Shown here: positions 1 through 7,536 of the stretch, one piece after another
How the letters are laid out: every line of letters begins with the position of its first letter
How positions within the stretch are numbered: position 1 is the stretch's first letter
NCBI GenBank assembly: GCA_016183305.1
Contig: JACPEW010000008.1
Coordinates: 1-32,394 of the forward strand
Origin: Candidatus Daviesbacteria bacterium
Lineage (GTDB): Bacteria > Patescibacteriota > Microgenomatia > Daviesbacterales > UBA10151
Length of the DNA: 32,394 nucleotides
Direction of reading: 5' to 3'
Notes under the pieces: model-generated
Databases searched by the model: none
What the model was told of the DNA's origin: nothing
Seen by the model: the letters and a program-made list of their open reading frames with translations, nothing else
Translations under genes and position numbers: made by a program

Positions 1-97
1 ATGAAGATCCTGTTTTGGTTGTTCTAACCCTCACTCCTAAATTGTACAGCTTAGTATGTACACACAGAAGGTCAATTGGATGATTGGATTGTTGTAA

Positions 98-1132
98 CAA
101 GTAATTGATTTTTTAAGAGGAAAATTTAGCAGAAGCCAGGAAGAAAATATTCCAGAAGTAACTTGCACTACTTCTGGTTCTACCAAACATGCTTTTATTA
201 AAAAGAAAGCTAAAAAAGTTAAGGTTACTGCCACCCGCAAAAAACCAACTGTTCAATCAAAAACTACTGTTATCAGGAAAAGATCTTACAAACAAAGCAA
301 GGTTTCTAAAACTACAATTTATAAAGATCTTAGTCTTAGTCCAACTGCTAAAATAGAATTTACTGTTGATCCAAGTATTGATAGTGCCCCAAGCTTAACT
401 TTTTATCCTGATTCCGCGAAACCTGAAACTTTAACAGTTGATCCTACCAGCGAAACTCAGGGTGGATTTGCCTTAGACCGAACTACTCCAACTACTGCAA
501 TCCAAATATCCGGCAATAAAAATGCTGATGTAATTTATTCTGATCCTGTAATTATTACTTTAACTGGCAGTGACTTAGAATCAGGAATTTTAACAACTGA
601 ATACAGCTTGGATAATGGTCAAACAGTTCAAACCTATACTGAACCTTTTACTATTTCTGAGTCTGGTAAAACTACAATCCAGATTAAATCTATAGATAAA
701 TTAGGCAATGAGGAAATCCCTCAAACTATTATTATAGAAATTGCTGCTCAAGCTACCCCAACACCTACACCTGCTACCTCTTCCGCTTCCACTAGCGGAT
801 CAGGTTCATCCGGATCTACCCCGGGGGAGTCAAAGCCCACCCCCGAGGTGGATTATGTTTCTGTCGTTACGGGTCCTACCCAGATTGCTTCGCTAACCGC
901 CCGCAATGATAATGGAGATATATTAGGAATTACTTTTGAGCCTGCTCAACACATTGCTGATCAAATCAGCATTAGCAACATATTGACCAAAGAAAAAGAT
1001 CTTGAAATAATTAAAAAACAAGTTAATCAAACATCTGAAATTTTAGGCAGATTATTAATGGTTTCAGGAGGGATAGCTACTCTTGCTTCTGTTGGTTTAC
1101 TTGCTACGTTTCTCAAGCCAATTCCAAAATAA
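98..1132 (+). pseudogene. 5'-truncated cell-surface protein with OmpL47-like domain
   Basis: The ORF track starts this gene at a TTG (608), but the same frame is open back to an in-frame TAA at 95-97 and has no ATG, GTG or TTG before 608. Just upstream, an in-frame ATG at 80 gives MIGLL and then that stop, so the gene looks broken at its 5' end. Translation from 98 gives a Lys-rich stretch, then an extracellular region whose segment 'GSDLESGILTTEYSLDNG' up to 'DKLGNEE' resembles OmpL47/bacterial Ig-like repeats. A Thr/Pro/Ser/Gly linker and a C-terminal hydrophobic helix ending 'ATFLKPIPK' follow, which is the layout of a surface-anchored protein. Its 3' end overlaps the convergent small membrane gene by 36 nt. 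Whether the stop is real or a sequence error cannot be decided here. Confidence 0.55.
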
Positions 1133-1372
1133 ATGGATCACCCAAAACCATAATATTATGTTGACTAAAGATACCAAGAAAAATTTTGTATTATCGTTGG
1201 TTGAAATACATAAAGCAATTGGATAACCAGTGATTTCACATGAACTGCCAAAAGAGAAAAAACCAAGGGTTTGATCTTGCTGTATGAGTAATTGTACTAT
1301 CCCACTTATTAACCACACCACTATACTTAATCCCAAAGTAATGAAAAATCTTTTCCAGCTAAATCCCCACAT
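1097..1372 (-). CDS. small two-helix membrane protein, unknown function
   Basis: This 91-aa protein starts MWGFSWKRFF, with one hydrophobic helix at about residues 9-29 and another at about 64-84. Between them is a hydrophilic loop carrying two Cys ('SSCEITGYPIALC') that could form a disulfide outside the membrane. A purine-rich AGGAAAGAG lies about 15 nt before the ATG. The shape (two helices, Cys pair in the loop, basic C terminus) supports a real gene, but I cannot name a family with confidence. It overlaps the tail of the possibly IS-split ORF upstream and the 3' end of the convergent surface-protein gene. Confidence 0.5.
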   Translation of the reverse strand: MWGFSWKRFFITLGLSIVVWLISGIVQLLIQQDQTLGFFSFGSSCEITGYPIALCISTNDNTKFFLVSLVNIILWFWVIHLFWNWLEKRSK

Positions 1373-1488
1373 GTTTTTAGCATACTCTTTCCTGAAAACT
1401 TTTTCATCTTTCTATTTATCGCCTCATAGTAAATAATTATGGTTACTGAAACCATAAGTCCAGCTGTAGTAGGCAATTTAGATAGGTT
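1327..1488 (-). pseudogene. C-terminal half of a small membrane ORF possibly split by the IS
   Basis: Reading minus-strand away from the IS left end, the open frame gives 'NLSKLPTTAGLMVSVTIIIYYEAINRK' and ends at 1327. The ORF track starts it at 1512, inside the IS inverted repeat, so that start is artificial. It contains one hydrophobic segment. The matching N-terminal half may lie on the other side of the IS (2942-3060). No target-site duplication is visible, and a simple join of the two halves without removing one would shift frame, so the link is tentative. Confidence 0.3.
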
Positions 1489-1502
1489 TCCTGAGTTTCC
1501 CA
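1489..1502 (+). repeat. IS left terminal inverted repeat
   Basis: TCCTGAGTTTCCCA, the exact reverse complement of 2928-2941. It marks the left boundary of the IS1634-like element. Confidence 0.8.
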
Positions 1503-1553
1503 CTTTCTCCACATAAGGTTGTATCTGAGGCTAATTTAAGGTAAAAATGTAGT

Positions 1554-2926
1554 GTGAAACCGCACTACCAGAGAATCAGGAAGGTTAAAACTCATTCAGG
1601 TAGCACTGCTATCCAGGTAGGATCCTACAAAGGCAAAAACTTTATCTTAAAAAAGCACATTGGTTCAAGCAAAGATACAGAGAAGATTCAAGAGTTGGTT
1701 TTGTTGGCGGAGGAATATATCCGTTCTCACTCACCGCAACTTGCCCTGAACTTTAATCCTCAGTCAGAGGAAGTACTCTTTAAACGGGGAGTTAAAGTAC
1801 AAAAGACATATTTGCAGACTGCCTATGATTACCTGGATTCTATCTATGGGGCTTTGGGACTAAAACATTTGCGTAGTCCTGTTTTAAAACACTTTGCCAT
1901 GATACGGGTACTGGAACCGGCTTCCAAGATCAAATCGATTGCTCTTTTGGATAAGTACTTTGGTATCCACTATTCTAAAACAACAGCCTTTAGGGAACTT
2001 ACTAAATTGATTGCATTAAAAGAGGATGTCATTAAAACAGCTATTGCATATGCTCAAGAAAATCTGCATTTTGATTTCTCTTTAGTCTTTTATGATGTGA
2101 CTACTCTCTACTATGAAACTTTTAAAGAAGATGAATTTAGAATCCATGGATTTTCTAAAGATAACAAAATCAATCAACCCCAGATTCTCATTGGGTTAGT
2201 AGTTAACCGTGATGGTTTTCCCATCTACTATGATATTTTCAAGGGTAATACTTTTGAAGGAAAAACTATTATTCCTGTAATTTTAGGGCTTAAGGAAAAA
2301 TATCATATTGATAAATTTACTGTCATTGCTGATGCAGGTATGTTAAGCCAGGGGAATCTAGCTGAACTCAATGAGTTAGGCGTAGGTTTTGTAGTTGGTA
2401 GCAGAACAGGACAACTAACTTTAAAGCAGGTCCAATATATTACTGGTAGCCTAAACAGGGTAAACCATAAAATTATCAGGGTTGGTGAGACTATCTATGA
2501 ATACTCGGTTAAAAGAGCAGCCAAGGACAAAGCTGATAATGACAAAAAGAAGTTCAGGTTGAATGAAGTTCTGGTAGAAAAGCATCGAAGCCTGGAAGGA
2601 ATTAAAGGCTACAGAACAAATATTACCCGGTTACCGGAAAAACTCCTGGTTGGTAGATATCATGATCTTTGGAAGTTGAACAAGCCTTCCGAATTGCCAA
2701 ATCAGATTTAGAAGCAAGACCCATTTACCACCGCAAGAGGGAATCAATTGAATACCATCTTTTAATTGTCTTCGTAGCTTTATGCATGGGCAAAATTATT
2801 GAACTGATACAAGGTAGAACACTGCAAAGAGTAGTTGATGAGCTAAAAGATAAATGGACAGTGACACTCCATGATGAAATCTCAGGTAATTCCCTGGAAG
2901 TTATACTGGAACATAAACCGCACTAA
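1554..2926 (+). pseudogene. IS1634-like transposase, frameshifted
   Basis: The first ORF (GTG start at 1554, 'MKPHYQRIRK') runs to 2711 and the second begins at about 2669; together they make one transposase of about 457 aa. DDE residues are visible: Asp in 'FYDVTTLYYE', Asp in 'VIADAGMLS', and the YREK-type segment 'YHDLW|EVEQAFRIAKSDL', where the bar marks the frame change. The family expects a continuous YHDLW-x-VEQAFR, and one extra G in TTTGG|AAG (2669-2675) would restore it. This looks like a single-base loss in a G run. I see no strong slippery heptamer or downstream structure for programmed -1 frameshifting, so the copy is probably inactive unless this is a sequencing error. Confidence 0.75.
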
Positions 2927-2927
2927 T

Positions 2928-2941
2928 TGGGAAACTCAGGA
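2928..2941 (-). repeat. IS right terminal inverted repeat
   Basis: TGGGAAACTCAGGA, the exact complement of the left end. It lies two bases after the transposase stop codon. Confidence 0.8.
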
Positions 2942-3060
2942 CGAGTTGCTTGATTTGGCTTAAAACGATTAACTAAACTGGCTGGGAATCTCTTAACAAC
3001 ACCTTGCCATACTCCGCTTTGCCCGTATTCCGGAGAATAATTATTACTTCCATCAGCCAT
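2942..3060 (-). pseudogene. N-terminal half of a small ORF possibly split by the IS
   Basis: A minus-strand frame absent from the ORF track starts at ATG 3060 with 'MADGSNNYSPEYGQSGVWQG' and runs into the IS right end, where it meets a stop at 2923. TATAAT sits exactly 6 nt before this ATG, the spacing seen at other likely leaderless genes in the window, which supports a real gene start. Its continuation may be the 1327-1488 fragment. Function unknown. Confidence 0.35.
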
Positions 3061-3087
3061 AAATTCATTATAACATTTGCTTTATAC

Positions 3088-4002
3088 TCAACTTCCTAAC
3101 TTATTAAAACTATAGTCTAATAATTCTCTTGCTTCATCCCGTCTATTTTCTGTTCCCAGCAAAACTCCTATAACCTCATGGTTATCTTTTCTGGCTAAGG
3201 TGATTAAAGTTAAACCTGCCTCTGGAGTATAACCAGTTTTAAACCCAATTACCCCAGGATAAGTAGTTAGTAAGTTAATTCCTGAATACATATCATAATC
3301 CTGATGATTTTCTGTAATAGGTAAATAAATATGTTCTGTCTTAGAAATATCTACTACCTCTGGATAGTGTTTAATTAAGTACCTCGTTAAAATTGCTAAA
3401 TCATAAACTGTGGAATATGAATTATTAGTATCTTCATCCAGCCCTGTGGAGTTAGCAAAATAACTGTCTTTCATGCCTAATTGCTGGGCTTTTATGTTCA
3501 TAAGTTTTATAAATTCCTCCCTGTCTCCTATTGTCCCTTCTGCTAAAACTTCCGCTGCATCATTAGCTGAAACTAAAAAAATACCACTTAATAATTCTTT
3601 TAAAGTTAGTTTTTCCCCAGCTATAAGCAACATTTTGTCCGGTTCCATACCAGCTGCCCGCTCAGACACAACATATGTGTCATCCATGTTTTTATGTTCC
3701 AAAGCTACCAACACAGTCATAACTTTTACCAAAGAGGCTATTGGCAAACGCCCATTAATATTTTTTGAATAAAGAGTCTTACCATCCTTAGTATCAATAA
3801 ACAAAGCAGCTTTAGCAGTAATTTTAGGAGCATTCAACTTACTATCTAAAACTTGAGGCAGCCACAGGTTAATCCCTAAAACATTTTCTTGTTTTATTAA
3901 AGGAGAAATTAAAGGAATTAATGCCTGAGTTGCCTTTATATAAATCGACAAAAATAGAAGTAAAATAATTAAGGAGAAACCTCCGGCTGCAAACCTTTTC
4001 AT
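3088..4002 (-). CDS. D-alanyl-D-alanine carboxypeptidase (DacA-type, S11)
   Basis: A penicillin-binding protein that trims the terminal D-Ala from peptidoglycan pentapeptides outside the membrane. The 304-aa protein has an N-terminal hydrophobic anchor (about residues 9-35), then the three serine-peptidase motifs in order: SLVK (Ser90-Lys93), SAN (Ser145-Asn147) and KTG (Lys255-Gly257). It lacks the long C-terminal domain of E. coli PBP5, ending soon after the catalytic fold. It is divergent from the L,D-transpeptidase gene, so both ends of a cell-wall crosslinking route are side by side: this enzyme yields tetrapeptides, the substrates of L,D-transpeptidases. The family is certain; a specific paralogue name is not. 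Confidence 0.92.
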   Translation of the reverse strand: MKRFAAGGFSLIILLLFLSIYIKATQALIPLISPLIKQENVLGINLWLPQVLDSKLNAPKITAKAALFIDTKDGKTLYSKNINGRLPIASLVKVMTVLVALEHKNMDDTYVVSERAAGMEPDKMLLIAGEKLTLKELLSGIFLVSANDAAEVLAEGTIGDREEFIKLMNIKAQQLGMKDSYFANSTGLDEDTNNSYSTVYDLAILTRYLIKHYPEVVDISKTEHIYLPITENHQDYDMYSGINLLTTYPGVIGFKTGYTPEAGLTLITLARKDNHEVIGVLLGTENRRDEARELLDYSFNKLGS

Positions 4003-4040
4003 AAGAATTATTTATCATAACAAATATTTTCTATTAAAAG

Positions 4041-4091
4041 AGGGAATTTTTCCCTATTGACGTCTATACCAAGCTTACCACACAATATAAT
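4041..4091 (+). promoter_or_regulatory. divergent dacA/ldt intergenic region with hairpin and -10 box
   Basis: A perfect inverted repeat AGGGAA-TTT-TTCCCT (4041-4055) sits between the two divergent cell-wall genes. A TATAAT at 4086-4091 probably serves the L,D-transpeptidase. The nearest TTGACG (4057-4062) is 23 nt away, too far for a normal -35, so that pairing is doubtful. Confidence 0.35.
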
Positions 4092-4121
4092 TAAGCTTAA
4101 AACGGAAAGCTAATTTTTCCT

Positions 4122-4844
4122 ATGCTGCACCGCCTACTGCCTCTACTGCTAATAATTGGTTTAATCACTTTTGTAACAGTTAATTTCCGCCTGGTTCAAA
4201 GAGAAATTGTGTACAAACTAGGCATTTCAGGAGACCTTACTACTTCTTGCTGTACAGTTGATCAAGTCTTGAAAGCTGATGGCAAGTTTGATGAGAATGC
4301 TAGTATTGCTATATTTAATAGCCAGGTTATTGATTATCCAAAAACCTCTTTAGCTTATGCTTACTCACAATCACTGGCTCAAAGCTCAAATAATGACCAA
4401 GCAGTTTTAGGTACAACTAATGAAGCAGGAGAGGAAAAATGGATTGAAGTATCTTTGGGTGAACAAAGACTCAGGGCTTGGGAAGGCAATAAATTATATA
4501 TGGAGTTTCCTATCTCCTCAGGACTATGGGCAGCTACTCCTAAAGGAACTTTTAATATCTGGCATAAAACCAGAAGCCAAACTATGTCAGGCGGTTCCCA
4601 AACCTTAGGAACTTACTATAACTTACCGAATGTTCCTCACAATATGTTTTTCTATAAAGGCTATGCTATTCATGGAGCATATTGGCATAATAATTTTGGC
4701 CATCCAATGAGCCATGGTTGTGTGAACTCCCCCCTGGCTTCAGTTGCCCAGCTTTTTGAATGGGCAGGTCCAGTAGTTCCATCAGGCCAAAATGTTGCCC
4801 ATGCCAGCCCAGATAATCCTGGGACTAAAGTAGTAGTGCGTTAA
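4122..4844 (+). CDS. L,D-transpeptidase (YkuD domain), membrane-anchored
   Basis: Forms 3-3 crosslinks in peptidoglycan, or attaches proteins to it, using a catalytic cysteine. The 240-aa protein has an N-terminal hydrophobic segment (residues about 4-22), a linker, then a YkuD catalytic domain from about residue 107 ('EKWIEVSLGEQRLRAWEG'). Conserved catalytic residues are His184 in 'YAIHGAYW' and the SHGCVN motif (His198, Cys200). The segment 'ATPKGTFNIWHK' is typical of the domain entrance. It faces the D,D-carboxypeptidase gene across a shared upstream region. Confidence 0.9.
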   Translation: MLHRLLPLLLIIGLITFVTVNFRLVQREIVYKLGISGDLTTSCCTVDQVLKADGKFDENASIAIFNSQVIDYPKTSLAYAYSQSLAQSSNNDQAVLGTTNEAGEEKWIEVSLGEQRLRAWEGNKLYMEFPISSGLWAATPKGTFNIWHKTRSQTMSGGSQTLGTYYNLPNVPHNMFFYKGYAIHGAYWHNNFGHPMSHGCVNSPLASVAQLFEWAGPVVPSGQNVAHASPDNPGTKVVVR

Positions 4845-4856
4845 CCCTAGAGTATA

Positions 4857-4884
4857 TTGACAACTAATTAGTTAATGCTAAAAT
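4857..4884 (+). promoter_or_regulatory. sigma70-type promoter, leaderless
   Basis: TTGACA (4857-4862), 16-nt spacer, TAAAAT (4879-4884). The ATG of the next gene is 6 nt beyond the -10 box, so transcription should begin at or next to the start codon and the mRNA would have no ribosome-binding site. Confidence 0.6.
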
Positions 4885-4890
4885 AATCCT

Positions 4891-5202
4891 ATGGCAATGG
4901 GAGAAAGATTAGCAAAAATTACTGGACTAATTAGAGATGCTTTTTCTTTGAAGCCAATAACCCCAAAACTAACACTTTATCCACATACTACTATTGTTAG
5001 GGCTCTCCAACGGTACGGGGACACAGATATCGGATTCTTGGCACACAAGTTGGGTACTGTTCCTGGTAGCAGAAGATTCCAGGACCACCTAAGCAATCTA
5101 GAACAAGATGGAGTTTTGTGGCATACAGATAACACAGTTGGCCTCGTTAGTCAAACAGCCAGTCCTCGTATTCTTCTCTCTAGATTATTATCTCGTCGCT
5201 AA
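4891..5202 (+). CDS. small winged-helix-like protein, unknown
   Basis: A 103-aa soluble basic protein not matching a family I can name. The middle ('VRALQRYGDTDIGFLAHKLG' then 'FQDHLSNLEQDGVLWHTDNTVGL') has the rhythm of a winged helix: a recognition-helix-like stretch followed by 'L..L..DGVL' and a short beta wing. A small DNA-binding regulator is therefore possible but unproven. It has its own strong promoter with leaderless spacing, which supports a real gene. An alternative start is Met3. It is convergent with the sugar-kinase gene. Confidence 0.55.
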   Translation: MAMGERLAKITGLIRDAFSLKPITPKLTLYPHTTIVRALQRYGDTDIGFLAHKLGTVPGSRRFQDHLSNLEQDGVLWHTDNTVGLVSQTASPRILLSRLLSRR

Positions 5203-5239
5203 TTTTGCTAGGATATTAGATGCTCTATATAAATAGGCA

Positions 5240-6217
5240 TCATATTTCTTTAGCTGTAATTTCAGGGTGTTCTTTTAACCTTTCCTGCATCTTATTATAA
5301 GTTAACAAACCTGCTTGAGGGCCAACTTTTTCTACCACTGAGGCTCCGCTGGCTGCCCCCCATTTCATGGCTTCTGCTAGATTAACACCACGGAAAAGAG
5401 CTGCCAAAACCCCTGTGGCATAAGCATCTCCAGCTCCTGTCATTTCTACTAAGTTGGCTGGAAATATTCCTATATGGTAACAATCCTCCCCATCAAATCC
5501 ATAAGAACCATCTTTGCCATTTGTAATTATCACCATTTTGGGGCCTAAGTTACCCAACGATAATAGTAATTTTTTAATAGAAATTGCTTCTCCTGCAGTA
5601 TAACCTAAAATATGTTTTGCTTCCTCAACATTTACTATAAAGAGTTCTGTTAAAGATAATAATCTGGGGTGTTTTTTTACCCCTGTTTTGATTTGAAAAG
5701 TCCCAGGATTATAAAGCAACCTGGCTGAAGAAAGCTCCAGGTAATTTATCAACTGATTGACTATATTAGACTCAACAAAAGTTGGCGCAAGCGAGGTAAA
5801 ATATACCCATTTTGCTCTATCTAAGTCTGGTAAGCTGTATTTCCAGGGTTGATGATGGATTAAAATTGTTCTCTCGCCTTTAAAATCTAGAACAATATGG
5901 TGGTTTGTCGGCAAATTTTCATTAAACATTACATAGCGGGTATCAACACCTTCTTCTTTTAATTTACTTTTGATTTTATCACCCCTGTCATCACTGCCTA
6001 TATTGACATAAATAGCAGTTTTTAGTTTTAATCTGGAGGCTCCAACTGCATTATTGGCTGCATTGCCGGCAACTAAACTGACTGAATCTCCAACAGGAAT
6101 TTTGCTGCCATATTTTAAGCAAAGCATTACCTCGCCTTTTTTAGACTCTAAAGATGCCTCAGTTAAAGGCACAAAAGTATCTATCACAGAATCTCCAATG
6201 GAAATAAGGTCAAACAT
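5240..6217 (-). CDS. PfkB-family carbohydrate/nucleoside kinase
   Basis: An ATP-dependent sugar kinase of the ribokinase/PfkB fold, 325 aa, near the usual length. The N-terminal signature 'VAGNAANNAVGASRL' matches the glycine-rich PfkB motif 1, and 'MTGAGDAYATGVLAALFRG' near residue 263 is motif 2 with the catalytic Asp and anion-hole glycines. The substrate cannot be read from sequence; ribokinase, fructokinase and adenosine kinase are all possible. The start codon is preceded on its own strand by four copies of a TATACCC heptamer. It lies 45 nt downstream of the last copper gene but may be transcribed from its own start. Confidence 0.85.
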   Translation of the reverse strand: MFDLISIGDSVIDTFVPLTEASLESKKGEVMLCLKYGSKIPVGDSVSLVAGNAANNAVGASRLKLKTAIYVNIGSDDRGDKIKSKLKEEGVDTRYVMFNENLPTNHHIVLDFKGERTILIHHQPWKYSLPDLDRAKWVYFTSLAPTFVESNIVNQLINYLELSSARLLYNPGTFQIKTGVKKHPRLLSLTELFIVNVEEAKHILGYTAGEAISIKKLLLSLGNLGPKMVIITNGKDGSYGFDGEDCYHIGIFPANLVEMTGAGDAYATGVLAALFRGVNLAEAMKWGAASGASVVEKVGPQAGLLTYNKMQERLKEHPEITAKEI

Positions 6218-6221
6218 AAAA

Positions 6222-6253
6222 ATAGGGTATAGGGTATAGGGTATAGGGTATAG
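6222..6253 (+). repeat. tandem heptamer ATAGGGT x4.5 before the pfkB-type gene
   Basis: Four full units of ATAGGGT plus a partial unit. On the strand of the downstream kinase gene this reads TATACCC repeated, each unit resembling a -10 hexamer (TATACC), and it ends within 5 nt of the start codon. Slippage would change promoter number or spacing. Confidence 0.85.
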
Positions 6254-6262
6254 CTAAAAAAA

Positions 6263-6475
6263 TCAACAGGGTTCGGCAGTGTAACCTGTTTGTTTAATTG
6301 TATCGATAATTTTTTGGTCACTAAGTTTATTTAAATCATACTCTACTTCCGTTTCTTCTTTAGCATAACTGGTTTGGACCTTTTCTATGCCTTCTAAGTC
6401 CTCCAAATCCATATCTATACTCATTGCGCAAGAAGAACAATGCATGCCAGTAATCTTAAATTTCTTTTTAATCAT
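6263..6475 (-). CDS. copZ: CopZ-like heavy-metal-associated (HMA) protein
   Basis: A small cytosolic copper chaperone. The ORF track starts at 6529, inside the preceding gene; the ATG at 6475 gives 'MIKKKFKITGMHCSSC', the standard beginning of HMA domains, 11 nt after the upstream stop, and is preferred. The protein is 70 aa, the usual CopZ size, with the copper-binding GMHCSSC loop and the fold ending '..TGYTAEPC'. It is the last gene of the csoR-headed copper regulon, where such proteins pass Cu(I) to CopA. The name is by family and context. Confidence 0.85.
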   Translation of the reverse strand: MIKKKFKITGMHCSSCAMSIDMDLEDLEGIEKVQTSYAKEETEVEYDLNKLSDQKIIDTIKQTGYTAEPC

Positions 6476-6486
6476 AGATTGCTTGC

Positions 6487-7521
6487 CTAGACTGCCTCCA
6501 TTATCAAATAAAACATCCCCATTGAACAAGTACCCACTATTTTACCTTTTTGAGTAGGGGTAAATTCTACTATTTCTGTGGTATTTGGAGCTAAATTTTT
6601 GCTTACTCCTAAAGAAGGAATCCTAAATTGGGAGGCGCAACCTAAAACATCACCTGTGGTTAAATTTAATTTGACTGGAACACCAGCTTTAACTTTAACA
6701 AAGCCTGGCCTGTAACCATTAGGCAAGACCTGAACATCTATTTGCTGCGCACCATTTACTAACCCAAGACCAGTCTGTTGCTCAGATTCTCCTGCGCTAA
6801 AATCTACTTGAATTGGAATATTATCTGCAATTGACTGTAAATTAACAGGAGAACCTGCCAATACTAATGCTCCATTTAAAGAAGTAATACCTAAATATAG
6901 AACAAAAACAGCAGCAACTTTTAAAAACTTTGTTCTAAAAGTATCACCCAAAAGAGTAGTCAGAAAACCTAATCCAAAAAATAGCGGGGAAGTACCTAAA
7001 ACAAATACTCCTAAAATAGCAGCGCCTAAAAAAGGGCTGCCTGAAGATATTGCCAAGGCTTCCATTGCCAGCGTAGTTCCACAAGGAATAAATATAGTCA
7101 TTGCTCCTAAAAAAGCCGGGGCAAATAGGTCTTTGCTCTTTGATTGATTTCTAACTAATTTAGTTAAAAATCTGGGTGGTTGGATAATAGCATACCTAAA
7201 AATTCTGTGAACATTTAATAAATTCAAAGCCACCACAATCATATATAAAGCAGCAGCTATTTGCATCACAATCCTGGCATTATCTGATAAGGCTAAAGCT
7301 GAACCAAAAGCTCCTAGAATAAAGCCTAAAGTAATATAGGCAATAAATTTCGTGGTTAAAAAGGCTAGTGTTGGCCAGATATTGTGTTTATGGTTTACTC
7401 CTGCTCTAATATCCTCTTCTTCCCTGGCAGCAATAGTAGAAGCCAATAAGCCTCCTTGCATTGCCATGCAAGTTACTCCGCCAACTGTTAAACCAGTAAG
7501 AAAAATTAGCCAAAGGTCCAT
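6487..7521 (-). CDS. TauE/SafE (UreH/DsbD_2-like) membrane protein with C-terminal cupredoxin domain
   Basis: A 344-aa fusion. Residues about 1-215 form six or more hydrophobic helices beginning 'LTGLTVGGVTCMAMQGGLL', typical of the sulfite-exporter TauE/SafE / UreH-like transmembrane family. Residues about 255-344 are a cupredoxin-like beta domain with probable copper ligands Cys in 'DVLGCASQF' and Cys plus Met in 'GTCSMGMF'. The His of blue-copper sites is not obvious in the C-terminal loop, so the site may suit Cu(I). It sits between copA and copZ in the same operon, implying a role in copper trafficking or efflux at the outer membrane face. Confidence 0.85.
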   Translation of the reverse strand: MDLWLIFLTGLTVGGVTCMAMQGGLLASTIAAREEEDIRAGVNHKHNIWPTLAFLTTKFIAYITLGFILGAFGSALALSDNARIVMQIAAALYMIVVALNLLNVHRIFRYAIIQPPRFLTKLVRNQSKSKDLFAPAFLGAMTIFIPCGTTLAMEALAISSGSPFLGAAILGVFVLGTSPLFFGLGFLTTLLGDTFRTKFLKVAAVFVLYLGITSLNGALVLAGSPVNLQSIADNIPIQVDFSAGESEQQTGLGLVNGAQQIDVQVLPNGYRPGFVKVKAGVPVKLNLTTGDVLGCASQFRIPSLGVSKNLAPNTTEIVEFTPTQKGKIVGTCSMGMFYLIMEAV

Positions 7522-7536
7522 AAGATAACTATTGTA

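Larger units (their letters stand above)
1489..2941 (+). mobile_element. IS1634-like (IS4 superfamily) insertion sequence
   Basis: A 1453-bp element bounded by perfect 14-bp inverted repeats, TCCTGAGTTTCCCA at the left and its complement at the right. It encodes one DDE transposase filling most of the element. Size, end position close to the transposase stop, and the transposase motifs fit the IS1634 family. No flanking target-site duplication is visible (left flank ...GATAGGTT, right flank CGAGTTGC...), which may mean decay or recombination between IS copies after insertion. The 11-mer AAACCGCACTA occurs near both ends (1557-1567 and 2915-2925) in direct orientation. Confidence 0.8.

Noticed and set aside
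1-97. TGTACA...TGTACA inverted repeat and the short MKILFWLF frame at the left edge
   Set aside because: Too short and too close to the window edge to support a feature.
1327-1512. 61-aa ORF starting in the IS end
   Set aside because: Its first residues come from the IS inverted repeat; only the part to 1488 may be a host gene fragment.
2661-2680. Programmed -1 frameshift in the transposase
   Set aside because: No canonical slippery heptamer or clear downstream pseudoknot; a single missing G explains the break more simply.
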